A DNA stretch of 64,000 nt from Nigrospora sphaerica. Taxonomy: Eukaryota > Ascomycota > Sordariomycetes > Amphisphaeriales > Apiosporaceae. A model generated the notes under the pieces. That model saw only the letters and a program-made list of their open reading frames with translations, had not been told where the DNA came from and searched no databases. The position numbers were made by a program, and so were the translations under genes. Positions 22,103-33,688 of this stretch are shown here, piece after piece (the stretch's first letter is position 1; each line of letters begins with the position of its first letter). The stretch lies in contig JAGVVL010000015.1 in NCBI GenBank assembly GCA_018287875.1, positions 3,534,001-3,598,000 of the forward strand. The letters run 5' to 3'.

Positions 22103-22777
22103 ATGGCCTCTTCATCGGGCAAGCCGCCGGGCGAGAAGGTGGGCTCCTGCCACTGCGGCGCCGTCACGGTCCGCATCGAGGGCGCGCCGCTCTGCTCGCA
22201 CCTGTGCCACTGTACGGCGTGCCAGCAGCTGAGTGGCGGCCCGTTCGCCATGTATGTAGACTTCAAAGACGAGGTACGACTACTTACTCTTCTTATTTTC
22301 CTCCTCCCGTTCCTTTGGTCTCTTTCTTTCCCTTCCCCTTCCCCCCGGGTCCCGAAACCCAGCTCCCTTACTAACACCTGCGGGGCGCGCCCGTCACAGC
22401 AAGTCCACATCGACGACCCGACGGGCGCTCTGCGCTTCTACCACCAGCTGCCGCCGGCGCCAGGTAGCGAAGAGGCGGCCAAGCGAGAGATGCTGGGCCG
22501 AGCCTCGTGCGCCGTCTGCGCCGCCACGGTGCAATGCCGGAACCCCAACCTGCCGGCTCTGACGACGGTGCCGGCGGGGGTTCTGGCGTGTTGCGAAGGC
22601 GACGAGGAAGAAGCCGAGGCCCGCTCCCGTGTCCTCGTGCCCCCGCCCGCCATCGAGTTCTGGTGCCGTCGCCGCCGCGGCTGGCTCGGGCCCACGGGCG
22701 CCCGCCTCACGTACCACGAACAGCCGCGCGACGAGGCCGAGTTGCGCGAGTGTATGCAGGCTTTTGGGCTCATGTAA
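22103..22777 (+). CDS. GFA-family zinc protein (glutathione-dependent formaldehyde-activating-like)
   Basis: Two exons, 22103-22273 and 22400-22777, give 182 residues. The 126-nt intron (GTACGA...CTAAC...CAG) is an exact multiple of three with no stop, so an unspliced product would also be open; splicing is preferred because the intron translation is hydrophobic and Pro-rich while the joined FKDE-QVHIDD reads as a normal GFA core. Zinc ligands are in place: C16-x-C18, C35-x-C37-xx-C40 and C94-xx-C97. The motif SCHCGAV is the GFA/CENP-V signature. In bacteria Gfa was proposed to bind glutathione and formaldehyde; most fungal members have no proven substrate. Confidence 0.88.
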   Translation: MASSSGKPPGEKVGSCHCGAVTVRIEGAPLCSHLCHCTACQQLSGGPFAMYVDFKDEVRLLTLLIFLLPFLWSLSFPSPSPRVPKPSSLTNTCGARPSQQVHIDDPTGALRFYHQLPPAPGSEEAAKREMLGRASCAVCAATVQCRNPNLPALTTVPAGVLACCEGDEEEAEARSRVLVPPPAIEFWCRRRRGWLGPTGARLTYHEQPRDEAELRECMQAFGLM

Positions 22778-23144
22778 AGGGGGGAGGCCCGAGGCGGAGC
22801 AGGAAACCCGGCATGTGCTGGAACTTCTCGGCGTTTGGGGGTTGAGGTTACCCTTAGTAGGGATTTGGTTGCAGGTTCTCGAAGATGCGACTCCCGGCTG
22901 ACATTGGGGTAGTACTGATTTGGACACTCGGCCTCTGTCGCCTGCAGTTTCTCACTTAAATTCTTACTTGAACTCCAACGGGAACATCAGAACACGCGCA
23001 ACGCGTCGGTTGGTTACAGTTCCTGCCAGCGTCACTACGTCCGTAGTGGCTGTTTCGGGGGAACTCTGACGGCTGCCCGTCCCTCCCGCCCTGACCATCC
23101 GCTGCACAACTGGACTTGGGCAGTGATAACCGTGATCTAAGCAA
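22778..23144. other. Intergenic region before tRNA-Thr
   Basis: A 367-bp gap holding the 3' end of the GFA gene and the upstream flank of the tRNA gene. No gene or repeat seen. Confidence 0.5.
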
Positions 23145-23245
23145 GCCCGTTTAGCTCAGGGGTAGAGCGTTGCACTTGTATTACTCTTCTTTCGTCGAGG
23201 ATACGAGGGATGCAAAGGCCGCTAGTTCGAATCTGGTAATGGGCA
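23145..23245 (+). tRNA. tRNA-Thr(UGU) with 29-nt intron
   Basis: The acceptor GCCCGTT pairs with AATGGGC, the D-arm is GCTC-AGGGGTA-GAGC, and the anticodon stem TTGCA (23170-23174) pairs with TGCAA (23211-23215). The anticodon is TGT at 23177-23179. An intron of about 29 nt (23181-23209) follows A37. The T-arm GCTAG-TTCGAAT-CTGGT has two G-U type pairs. Removing the intron leaves a 72-nt tRNA. The A-box (TAGCTCAGGGG) and B-box (GTTCGAATC) are internal. Confidence 0.88.
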
Positions 23246-24154
23246 ACAAAACCCTTTTGCCGTCCCGCGCGTCGGCTTTTTGCTGGTTGGTGACGACGCG
23301 CCGAAGGGGATATCCAGCTCGACGGAGGTGCGTTCCGGATGTATCCCGACGGCTGGACGAAAACGAGGAGGCTCGCCGTCGGGTTCATGTCTGAGTTGTC
23401 GAATAGGAACTATCGGCGGGGCGTTTTGCCCCCTCTCCCCCGGCTTGCGTGCTCAGGGGGTTGTCTGGAGGCCCGCGCCGGTGAGCACTTATGCGCCGAA
23501 CCCGAATATAAGCCAACGACGTAGACGTGCCCTCGTAGGGAATACCCAATGCACCCCGTACACCTCCAGAGGCAGGAGCGGGCCAGGCATTCCAGGCCGC
23601 GGCCAAGCCCGGTTATATACACTTGTGGGGAACGCGGGGAACCCTGTTGTTGCTGACAGCGCCGGGCCAGCCCGCGCTGAGTCGGCAAATGGGCGGTGGG
23701 GAGAAACCGTCGTCCACCAGTACAGCGGGGAGGAGTATTTGCTCTGGAAGCCCCGGCGTCCATGGACGGATGGGGGGGGAGGGGTGGTGCCTGACAAACC
23801 GGGTTCAAGAAGCTTGTTCCGTTACTTGGATGAGAACACGAGAGGCCAGTCTTGGCCTCAAGGCCCAAGCCGTCGTGATCGGCGGGTGGTGCTATATAGC
23901 CTAAGTTCACCTGCCCCTAGAGTCTGGGTCCTTGGGTTGGAGGGGCCCGAGGGAGCTTCGTTATTGGTCAATGGCCGGGGAATCTGTCGTCACGAGCAGG
24001 TTGGACGAGCAGAGGCTCCCAGACTTGGCGCCCTACACGAGCCGGTAGCTGAGGTAGGGATGGATATAACGTAGGGCCTCGTCGACCTGGGCTTCTGGGT
24101 TCTGGGAACGAGGGTAATCTCGCGTTCAATACGGTAGCCTAGAGTTACACTACG
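23246..24154. other. Intergenic region before the fucosidase gene
   Basis: About 0.9 kb. A 264-codon open frame (23280-24074) runs through it without a recognisable domain, with a coding-like overlap on the opposite strand, so I do not call a gene. The last few hundred bases form the promoter of the GH95 gene. Confidence 0.45.
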
Positions 24155-26952
24155 ATGCCGGTACCGGATTCTATTCCGAGCCGCCTCCTGACCTGGGGAC
24201 TATGGCTCCCGTTGCTCGTCGCCGGCCTCCCCCAGCCGGACTCGGCGACGGTGCCGTCGCGCATCTGGCAATCGAAGCCGGGCGCGCGCTATAACGAATC
24301 GTTCCTCCTCGGCAACGGCCGGCTCGGGGCGGCCGTCTCGGGCGCGGCCAAGGCCGAGACGATCCCGGTAAACGAGGACTCGTTCTGGTCGGGCCCCAAG
24401 CTGGAGCGCGTCAACCCGGACGCGCGCGCGTACCTGGGCGAGATGCAAACCCTCGTCCGCGACGGCCGGCCGGGCGAGGCCACGACGCTGGGCGGCTACG
24501 CCTACGCCGGCACGCCCGTGTCGACGCGCCACTACGACGCCGTGGGCGACGTCGAGCTCGTCATGGCCCACGGCGCTGGCGTGCGCGCCTACGAGCGCTG
24601 GCTCGACCTCGCCGACGCCACCGCCGGCGTTCGCTACACCGTCACCGCCACCAACGTCACCTACACGCGCGAGTACCTCGTCAGCGGCCCCGCCGACGTC
24701 GCCGCCATCCGCATCGCCGCCGACCGCCCCGGCGCCGTCGCCTTCACCGCCCACCTGCGCCGCGGCCAGGGCGGGTCGCTGAACCGCTGGCAGGACTACG
24801 CCGCCAAGGCGGGCCCCGACACCGTCGTCATGGGCGGCAGCAGCGGCGGCGGCGCCGACGCCATCCTCTTCGGCGCCGGCGCGCGCGTCGTCGCCCGCGG
24901 CGGCACCGTCCGCACCATCGGGGACACGGTCCTCTGCGACGGCGCCGACGAGGCCTGGGTCTACTTCACGGCCTGGACGACGGTGCGGCGGCCCGACCCC
25001 CGCGCCGCCGTGCTCGCCGACCTCGCCGCCGTGGCCGCCGCCGACGGCGATAACGGCGCCCACTACGCCCGCCTCCGCGCCGCCCACGTAGCCGACTACC
25101 AGCGCCTGGCCGGCCGCGTCGCCCTGAGCCTCGGGGCCTCGTCCGCGGCGCAGCGGGCCATGACCACGGCGGACCGCATGGCGGCCCTGGCGACGCGCTT
25201 CGACCCCGAGCTGGTCGCCCTGTACTTCCAGTTTGGCCGTTACCTGCTGATCGCATCGTCGCGCAACGGGACCATGGCCGCCCACCTGCAGGGCATCTGG
25301 AACGATCGTTTGGACCCCCAATGGGGCTCCAAGTATACCATCAAGTGAGTGCCCACCGGCGAGATGATGTCTGGCCGGAGCCGCGGCAGCCGCAGTGAGC
25401 CGCGAAAGAAATGCTGACGCCCCGACCACTCGCTCCAGCATCAATACCGAGATGAACTACTGGCCTGCCTTCGTTACTAGTACGTTTCTTCTGTCCTGCT
25501 CAGTACCGCCGCACGGGATAGGACGGGCCGGGAGGGGCTAACGATGGTACAGATCTCGCGGAGCTCAATGAGCCGCTGTTCGACCTCATCGAGAGGGTGC
25601 ACGCCAGCGGCAAGGAGACGGCGCGGACCATGTACGGGGCGCGCGGGGCAGTGGCGCACCACAACACGGACATCTGGGGCGACAGCGCGCCGCAGGACAA
25701 CTACATGTCGTCGACGTACTGGCCGTCGGGGCTCGCCTGGCTCGCGACGCACCTGTGGGAGCACTACCTGTACACGGGGGACGCGGCGGCGCTGCGGCGG
25801 CACTACGGCGTGCTCCGGGACGCCGCCCTCTTCTTCCTCGACTTCCTGACCGAGGACCCGGCCACGGGCTGGCTCGTGACGAACCCCTCGAGCTCGCCCG
25901 AGAACGCCTTCTACGTGCCCGGCTCGCCGACGCGCGAGACGACGGCCCTCGCCGCCGGCCCCACCATGGACAACTCGCTCGTGCGCCACCTGCTGGGGGC
26001 CGTGCTGGAGGCGCAGGCGGCGCTGGGGCTCGAGGAGGACGCGGACGCGGACGCGGGGTCGGGCGAGGCGCCGCGCGGGCTCCCGGCGGCGCGGCTGCGG
26101 GAAACGCGGGCACGGCTGCCGCCGCTGCGCGTCAACGCGGCGGGCGGCATCATGGAGTGGCTCGAGGACTACCAGTCGACGGAGCCGGGCCACCGGCACT
26201 GGTCGCACCTCTGGGGGCTGTTCCCGGGGGCCGAGGTGACGGCGGGCGGCAACGCGACGACGTTCGCGGCCGCGCGCGCGACCGTTGCCGACCGCCTCGG
26301 CCACGGCGGCGGCGACACGGGCTGGTCGCGCGCCTGGGCCGTGGCCCTCGCGGCGCGCCTCGGTGACGGCGCCGGCGCCGGCGCTAGCGTCGCCCATCTG
26401 CTCGTCAACCTCACCTACGGCACCTCGCTGCTCGACTCGGGCCCGCCCGCCGCCTTCCAGCTCGACGGCAACTACGGCGGCGCCGCCGGCCTCGCCGAGA
26501 TGCTGCTGCAGAGCCACGAGTACGTCGCCGACGACGCCTCACGCTCCTCCCCGCCGCGCCCCGCCTTCGTCGGCCACGCCGGCCCCAAGACGCCGCTGCT
26601 CCGCCTCCTGCCGGCGCTGCCGCCCGCCTGGGCCGCCGGCGGGGGCGGCGGCTCCGTCCGCGGCCTCGTGGCCCGCGGCGGCTTCGAGGTCGACATTGCC
26701 TGGGACGCCGGCGCCCGCCTCGTCCGGGCCACGGTCCGGAGCCTCCGCGGCGGCGACGCCTGGGTCACGGTCGGGAATGCGCCGCTAGGCGGCAGCGGCG
26801 ACGACGAAGCGGCCAAGACGACGGCGTCGACGCCGCCGCCGCGCATCCGCGTCTCCGGGCCCGGCGGCGGCGGCGGCAACAGCACCAGCAGCGGCGGCTT
26901 CGTGCGGCTGCGGTCCGAAACCGGTCAGGAGTTTACGGTGGACCTTGTTTGA
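24155..26952 (+). CDS. Secreted GH95 alpha-L-fucosidase
   Basis: Three exons (24155-25344, 25439-25479, 25553-26952), including a 41-nt mini-exon, give 876 residues. A signal peptide (LLTWGLWLPLLVAGLP core) starts the protein. GH95 landmarks are all present: the ESFLLGNGRLGA start of the N-terminal beta domain, NEDSFWSG, KYTININTEMNYWPA (about 393-407, with the Asn pair that activates the water), IMEWLEDY with the likely catalytic Glu near 612, HRHWSHLWGLFPG, and FQLDGNYGG with Asp near 716. In the well-studied Bifidobacterium AfcA the same Asn/Asp/Glu set hydrolyses alpha-1,2-fucose with inversion. Likely job: release of fucose (or L-galactose) from plant xyloglucan or glycans. Very GC-rich, which creates long shadow frames opposite. 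Confidence 0.93.
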
Positions 26953-29594
26953 GGAGCGATCCTGCGCCAAGGGACCGGGGCGCACACATGGCGGAAGTAG
27001 GGCAGGAAGGGGGAAGGCTGGAATGCGTTTGTGCTCGTACTCGGATCGCTCGGATGCTGTACGTAGTAAGGGGTTTGTTTGTTGTTTGTTTTTCTTTTTT
27101 CTTTTCCTGTCACCCATCGGCATTTTCGCACCACGGCCGAAATGCCCCCTGTCGGCCCACGCGTGTCGGCCGACGCCCGCGAGGCCCTCAGCCCCTCACG
27201 GTAATTAAGCCCGGTCCAGTTATGACGGACAGGTGACAGATTCCTGGTCGTCCCGTGTGTCCCGTCGTGAGCACGCCACAAATCCACTTTGGCGGACGGG
27301 CTACCAGCTCGGCTATCGGCCGTCGTCTTTTGGGGGGGCCTCTGGCCGTTTCCGGTGATATTGGCCGGACGGGGAAAAACGGTGGCGCGCAGCGGGAGGA
27401 GCCACGGTCGCCAAAGCGCTGGGTCTCGCCAATCGCTGGGTCTCTCGCCCTCCCCCGCCGGTAAATCTTACTGGTGCGGTGTAACGTAGGGTCACGACGA
27501 CGGCGCACCGTCGCTGGTATTTGCCTTGCCGGGCACCTGCAAGGATGTTGTGGCCAGCTGAGAATCCCTCCATGTTACCTATCTACCACTGTGAATGGAG
27601 ACGCGTCGCGTCAGCGCACAGAAAAGAAAAGAGAACAGAACCAAGAGCGCGGGCCCCGGCGGCTGACAAAACCACTTAGTCAGCCCAGCCCTGTTCGGCT
27701 GTCGGGTTTAGGTTCTCAAGATTAATTATCCTCCCCCTGTAGACGCCCGATCTACATCGGTAGCTCAGCCCCAAAAGGTAGCGGGAAGCCCAATACGCGC
27801 CTTCGTTTACTACGTAGGTGTGTTTGTAAATCCGTGCCGGACTTCTCTCCGTAGGCCATGCGGGTGGGTTGTTTCTACGTACACCAATGGCTTCGCTGCC
27901 CTACCAGACCACTAGGCCGCCGTCGCTCTCTGCGTCTCGGCTTCTACCGTCCAATGCGGAGTACATTACCTGTACCCCAGTTCTCTGCTGCCAGCCTCCA
28001 AAGGACAGGAATGCATACGAAATGCATACGAAATGCATACGAAATGCATACGAAATGCATACGAACAGCGGACAGCTTCCCACATACCTCAACCAGCAAC
28101 GCGTCGCCGGCTAGAGAGCGATCGCCAGACTTTTTGTCTCCCAGCATGATGAACCCGGTCTTAGTCGGTACCTTCATCTTTACCTCATAGTTGGGCGCGA
28201 CTGCCCGACTCCACGCGACTTGGCCCGTCAAATCGCCGCCTTGCAGATATTGGTCCGCCCTTCTCTCGCTTCTCCAGGGCCACAACACGCTCTCCATTAT
28301 CAACCAAAAGGCTGTTTGACCGCGCTCGGCTTTTCCATCTGTCATCTCGGCAGTGCCTGGTGGGGTTTACCCAGGGAAGAGGCTAGGATGGAATTGCATG
28401 ACCCTCTGCCTACCTTGGCGGGCCCACGATTCTCTCCTCTTCCCAATCCGTTCCAATTCCTCCACACGAGCCCATCACCGACAGTCCTATCCTGATCCGT
28501 CGCTCGTCTAGCGGGGTCTCTCGCCTCCCCGATCCAGTAGTTTTCCCCCTTCTCCTTCTCTGCTCAGGCCCGGCTCCGTTCCCCGCCAAGCCTGCACCGA
28601 CGACGGGTCACGCCAAGTTTTTGGTCTCTCATCTACCGTTTCAACGTCTGGGAGAACCCCCCACGACGTCTTGCCTGCCGCCAGACGCACCGTCCGCCCC
28701 ATCGCTGGCTCGAGAGACAGGGATGGGCAAGGTCCAGGTGCCCGGCCCTCGCTCTTCTCGGCCTTTCCAGGCTCCTAAACCTCCTATCCCGCGTGCCTGC
28801 AGGCATCGTGATCCACCTGTTCATTGTCATGGGCGTTGCGCCAATCGAGATACGTCTTCTCCGCGCCTACCTCCCTTGCGTCCATGCTGCTGTTTGTCCT
28901 ACCGCCTTCGGTCACGCATATGCACACACATACTGAGACACCCTACTGTGTGCCTCTTTCTTTCTCCGGCCCGCTTGCCCTGCTGGGCCCCTGGTTGTCG
29001 GGGCTCCCTTTTCCCTGTCCCAGCTTATCTCCTCAACTCCATCCGTACCCATACCCGAGCTCACAGGTGCCCAGGCTTCCCCCTCTCTGGGCCAAACACA
29101 GGCCGGGGCGTCGCGGCAAACGCGCGGTGGGCGACCCAGACCCCCCCAATTTCGTCTGGGGCGAACCGGTGTGACGGGCTCGCTCTCGCCCGTTGCTGAT
29201 CTGGACCGGTCCGTATTAGGTACAAGACAGAGCGTGTGTGCCCGGTTGCAACCTCGCGGGATGTCAGCGGCCCAAAGAGGAAACCACCGTCTCTCCCCTT
29301 GCTCCCCAGGCGGCGCTGCCAAACCAAACATTCTCGCCATCAAACATGCCGCTGGCTCGTCTCCTGTCCTGGCGCTGACCGGTGCGGCGCAGCCACGGTT
29401 GAGCTGAAAAAGGGCCGCCGGCCGCGCGGACTGGCGCTGGAATAGACGCTCGTTCCGGTAAATCCGAAACCCGCGTTGCCCTTCTTGAGGCCGCCCTTCT
29501 CTAGGCCGCCCTTCTCTGAAGAGACGCCCTTTTTGAAGAAGCCGAACTTCCTCCGCGAAAACCGCTCTGTCGGTCGCAGCAGAGCCACGCAATC
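26953..29594. other. Long intergenic stretch with an 11-bp tandem repeat
   Basis: About 2.6 kb with no supportable gene. It contains the 11-bp tandem array at 28009-28063 and long C/T-rich stretches (28420-29120). Near 29485-29520 a short direct repeat of GAGGCCGCCCTTCTCT type precedes the P450 start. Overlapping open frames on both strands have no recognisable domain. Confidence 0.5.
28009..28063. repeat. 11-bp tandem repeat, five copies
   Basis: Five head-to-tail copies of AAATGCATACG (first copy begins with G). The unit contains the palindrome ATGCAT, so both strands look alike apart from phase. Copies 2-5 are identical. Located in non-coding DNA about 1.5 kb before the P450 gene. Confidence 0.95.
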
Positions 29595-31626
29595 ATGGCC
29601 ATGGCCACGTGTGAACAGGTGCCTCCGGTGCCCCTGGCTTTGCTTGCTGTGGCATCCACGGCGGGCATCGCCTTCCACCATCTGTACGCGCGCCGCGTCG
29701 AGATTGATTTTGTTGTATGGGATCTTTTGGGCCTCGCCGCAGCGCTGTGCTTGTTCTCCGTCTATGCCAGCTGCGCCTGGCTGGGCCTGCCGCTCCTGGC
29801 CTCACTGTTTTACCTTGGCGTCGCCATTGCTTCCTTCGCGACCAGCCTTGCCGCCTCAATCCTGCTCTACCGCGGCTACTTCCATCCCCTGAGCCACATT
29901 CCGGGACCGCGACTCGCGCGGTTCACGTCCTTCTGGACGGTGCGGGAAGCCTCGGGGGACTATCGGTTCCATGTTCGCCTCAGAGAGCTGCACGAGAAGT
30001 ATGGCGATATCGTTCGCATCGGTACGTGGTCGTCCCCCCCCTCTTCTGTACCGCCTAGAAGGTATACTTCACGCGGGCGAGCCGGAAGGTCACTTTGACT
30101 GACGCGCCGTCGATAGGACCCCGTCTCGTCTCCATCGCCCGGGCCGACGCCCTGCCCCTGACGGTCAACCTCGGCAAGGGCACCTTCTTCTCGCATGCGG
30201 GCGGGAGCGACGACTCGAAACAGGGCTTCGGGCTCTCGCGCGACCCCGAAGACCACCGCGTGCGCCGACGGCCGTGGGAGATCGCCTTCAGCCCCAAGCA
30301 CCTCGCCAAGCACACGGAGCGTCTCCAGGACGCCGTCGGGCGCTTCGTCGACGAGCGCCTGGCGCCCCCCGACGGCGCCCCGGAGCGCCGCGTCGACATC
30401 GCCAACGCCCTCTCGCGCCTGTCCTTCGATGTCACCGGCATCGTCGGCTTCGGCCACAGCTTCGGCGCCATCGAGAATGAGGGGCCCGAGGCGCACCCGG
30501 CCCTCACGGCGCTGCGTGGGGCCCACGCCGTGCTTGGCAGCCTGCGTTTCGTGCCCTGGCTTATGAACATGATGCGGCTCCTGCCCGTGGGCAAGGGTGA
30601 CTTTGCGCCGTTTATTGAGCACAGCGAGAAGATCCTGCTGGACCACGAGGCGGAGCGGAGGCGGAACCGCCCACCCGAGGCGAAGGCGGCGCCCGTCCGA
30701 CCCTGCGATGATGACGATGACGACGACGACGACGACCCAACGCCCAAGCCGGTGCTCTCGTTCCTTCTCGACGCCATGGAGCGCGGCGACCCAAGCGCGC
30801 CGAGCACCCGCGAGGCGCTGGTCGGCGAGAGCCGGTCCATGATCGCGGCCGGGGCCGACACGGTGCAGAGCGCCATGATCAACTGCCTGGGGTACCTGGC
30901 GACGCACGCGGCGGCGCGGCGGCGGCTCCAGGCCCGGGTCGACGTCACGTTTCCGGGCGGGCCGGCAACCTACACATATGCGCGGTTGCTGGCCGACGGT
31001 GAAACGCTCGCCTGGGCCGACGCCGTCATCAACGAGACGCTGCGGATCCTGCCGCCGGCGCCGAGCGCCAACGCACGCGTGACGCCGACACCGGGCGGCC
31101 TCGTCATCCCCGAGAGCCCGATTGGCCCGCGACTCTGGCTCCCCGCCGGCACGGAGCTTATCCAGCCCCCATACGTCATCCATCGCGACCCGCGCTGGTT
31201 TGACCGTCCCGACGAGTTCCTGCCCGAGCGCTGGCTGGACGGTCGACCGGGCCGGGTGGACGGCGGCGTTGGCAGGCTCAAATGCGACCGCGCTGCTTTC
31301 TTTCCCTTCCATTCTGGTCAGTACCCTCTCTCCTTTCCCCGTTTCGCACTCCCGGCCGCAGGGAACGGCAACAGGGCAAATACGAAGACAAGAGGCTAAC
31401 CCATCAACTCCCCCTCGCTGCAGGAAAACACGCTTGTGTCGGCAGACCAATGGCGATCCAGGAGCTGCGAAGCCTTGTCGTCCGCGTCGCTCTGCGGTTT
31501 GATTGGGATCTGGCCCCGGGTCAGACGTGGGAGGCGTACGAGAGCCGGATCATGGACCACTTCACCATGGCCGTGCCGCCGTTGTATCTAGTGATTAGGG
31601 AGAGGCGCAGGGCGAAGCAAGCCTGA
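29595..31626 (+). CDS. Cytochrome P450 monooxygenase
   Basis: Three exons (29595-30021, 30117-31316, 31424-31626) give 609 residues. The N terminus has an unusually long hydrophobic region (about 10-95, perhaps three or four membrane helices) before the proline hinge HIPGPRLARF. P450 marks: I-helix AGADTVQ (about 386), ExxR as ETLR (about 447), the HRDPRWFDRPDEFLPERW meander, and the heme loop FHSGKHACVG with ligand Cys547, split by the last intron at Gly543. A run of ten Asp lies near residues 340-350. It needs a P450 reductase and O2 and should sit in the ER membrane. The SDR and the MFS transporter downstream suggest one pathway; substrate cannot be read from sequence. Confidence 0.93.
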
Positions 31627-32266
31627 AGTGAGGCCCGGACCAATTTATCACTTGATTGACAATATCGTTTCCACACGTCGACCCGACGCAGAACCCGCGG
31701 GATACATAGTCCAGTTAGTCTTGTTATTGGGCTTCAACCCCATGGGCTCTGGCAAGACGCCAATGCATCTACCCCTAATCTACCAAAGCCCTCGATCTGG
31801 AAGCAGCATCGCACCCTCCACCGCCACCCGTTCCGCATTCAACAAGGGGGCATGGAAGAGTCGTATACGACAATCTTGACCACTGCCATTAGAGTGGCGT
31901 CGAAACGACGTTGCACACTTGCCGAGGAACCCTAGTATTTACTCCTAACAGGGATAGCCGATGGTTAGGTTGTGTTCCCGCGGATCACGGGTTTCGTGTC
32001 TTAACCCCGGCCCGTTCTCCTCTTCCCCACCTTGCATCGTCCGTAGAGATCAAATACCTATTAACCACAGGACGGACACGCCTGTCTCCCCCAAAGTTCC
32101 TTTGCCCATTTTCGGGGACCGAAACCCCCGAAAGCAGCGTCCCGCTTTGTCCCGATCCAAGCTGAACGAACATACCTCAGCAAAGAACTTCCTCGTCCGA
32201 TTACATCTCCGAAACCACGTTCTGCAGTCGACCCCCCCATTCCCCATCACGACAGCCCAAGAAGCC
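31627..32266. promoter_or_regulatory. Intergenic region between P450 and dehydrogenase
   Basis: A 640-bp gap between two plus-strand genes. It should contain the P450 3' end and the SDR promoter. An in-frame ATG for the SDR is found only at 31961, 306 bp before the expected start. Confidence 0.4.
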
Positions 32267-32713
32267 ATAACAACGGCCCCGACCGCCCGGCCCGTGGCCA
32301 TCGTCACGGGCGGCGCGAGCGGCATCGGGCGGGCCATGCGCGAGCACCTCGCGGGCCGGGGGTACCGCGTCGTGGTGATGGACGTGCAGGGGCGCTCGGA
32401 CGAGCAGGGGCGCTCGGACGACGCCGACGAGGACCACATCGTCGTCGACGTGGCCGCGTGGGACGCGCTGGCGGCCGCATTCGGCGCCGTGCACGCGCGC
32501 CACGGCCGCGTCGACGTCGTCTGCGCCAACGCCGGCGTCTTCGAGGGCGACGGCTCCAGCCTCGTCGCCGAAGCCGCCGCGACGGGCGAGCCGGTCCGGC
32601 CCGAGCTCAGGACGCTCGATATTAACTTGACGGGCACTATTTATAGTATGTGCTCTTTTCTCCTATTTTGGTTATTGCCGGGGCGCTATATACGTATATA
32701 CGTATATATGTGC

Positions 32714-32748
<35 letters not shown>

Positions 32749-33409
32749 CACACGTATGTCAGGCAAGGAGATGCTCTCCGCTCACTGACACGACGACGTA
32801 CAAAAAACAACAGCCGTCAAACTGGCGGCGCATTACCTGGCCAAGAACCCGCCGGACGCCGAGACGGGCTCGCGCGGCGCCATCCTCTGCACGGCCTCCA
32901 ACGCCGGTCTTTACCCCTTCCCCGCGGCGCCGCTGTACGCCGCCTCCAAGGGCGGCATCATCGCGCTCGTGCGGTCGCTGGCGCGACCGCTGGCACGCGA
33001 CGGCATCCGGATCAACGCGCTCGCGCCCGCCGTGCTCGGTACGTTGACGGACTCCTTGCCTCCTGTTGTTCCTCCTCTTCCTCCTCGTCTGCCGTGCTTC
33101 CATCTCTTCCCCCTTTTGCTAGCGGCATGAGCGGACCAGTTGGCTCACCAGGGGAACGGCACCCGCCGTCGTCCTCTCTTCCCTACAGAAACTAACATCG
33201 CCCCCTCCAAGGACCTGTTCAAGCACATGACGGTAACGCCCATGGCGACGCTCGTGCGCGGCGTCGCCCAGCTCCTCGGCGATACTTCCATCACCGGCGC
33301 CGTGGCCGAGATCCACGGTGATTGCGTCACGCTCCGCCCCCCTCCCGACTACGTGGACGAGGACAGTCAGCGGAATTTGGAGACCTTCTTGAAGCTTGAG
33401 TATGCCTGA
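32267..33409 (+). CDS. Short-chain dehydrogenase/reductase without a normal start codon
   Basis: Three exons (32267-32645, 32814-33038, 33189-33409) read as a complete SDR of about 274 residues. The cofactor loop TGGASGIGRAM, the NAG motif (CANAG), the DINLTG segment and the catalytic YAASK are present, so NAD(P)-dependent oxidoreduction of an alcohol or ketone is expected. The usual start just before TTAPTARPVAIVTGG is ATA at 32267-32269, not ATG. The next in-frame ATG upstream is at 31961 and would add 102 residues unlike any SDR; an upstream exon is also possible. Intron 1 (168 nt) carries a GT microsatellite. The gene sits between a P450 and an MFS transporter. Confidence 0.8.
32684..32750. 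repeat. Intronic TATACG / GT microsatellite
   Basis: Inside SDR intron 1. Two to three copies of TATACGTA-like sequence are followed by an alternating GT run (about 32709-32749). The alternating purine-pyrimidine stretch could adopt Z-DNA and is length-variable in principle. Confidence 0.85.
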
Positions 33410-33688
33410 AGGTCGTGTGCCAGTGGTGCTCGGTAGTGCGCATGTAACTTTTTACCTGGCCAAATTGTCCGTGTTTCGTTACTCGCAATCTTGCTAAGGG
33501 TCCTGGAGTTTTATTCATTGAGATTTCTAGAGTGGACTCCTTTGAGATGCGCTGGAGTATGTGCCGTACCTAAGTATACATTCATATTTATCCAAGCATA
33601 TTATCTGCATTATTTGTCATTCGCTGTTACTCAAAATGAACCTGCCGCTCCAAACCCAAAACGCTCCTCTGCTTGCCCTCAACCGTGC

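Noticed and set aside
23280..24074. 264-codon plus-strand open frame between tRNA-Thr and the GH95 gene
   Set aside because: No recognisable domain, and a similarly long frame runs on the opposite strand; composition suggests chance.
24200..25444. 414-codon open frame on the minus strand
   Set aside because: It lies wholly opposite the GH95 exon, is Val/Gly/Ala/Arg-rich nonsense with no domain, and results from the high GC content of the real gene.
29960..31450. 496-codon open frame on the minus strand
   Set aside because: It lies opposite the P450 gene and its introns; the composition is typical of a GC-rich shadow frame and no motif is seen.
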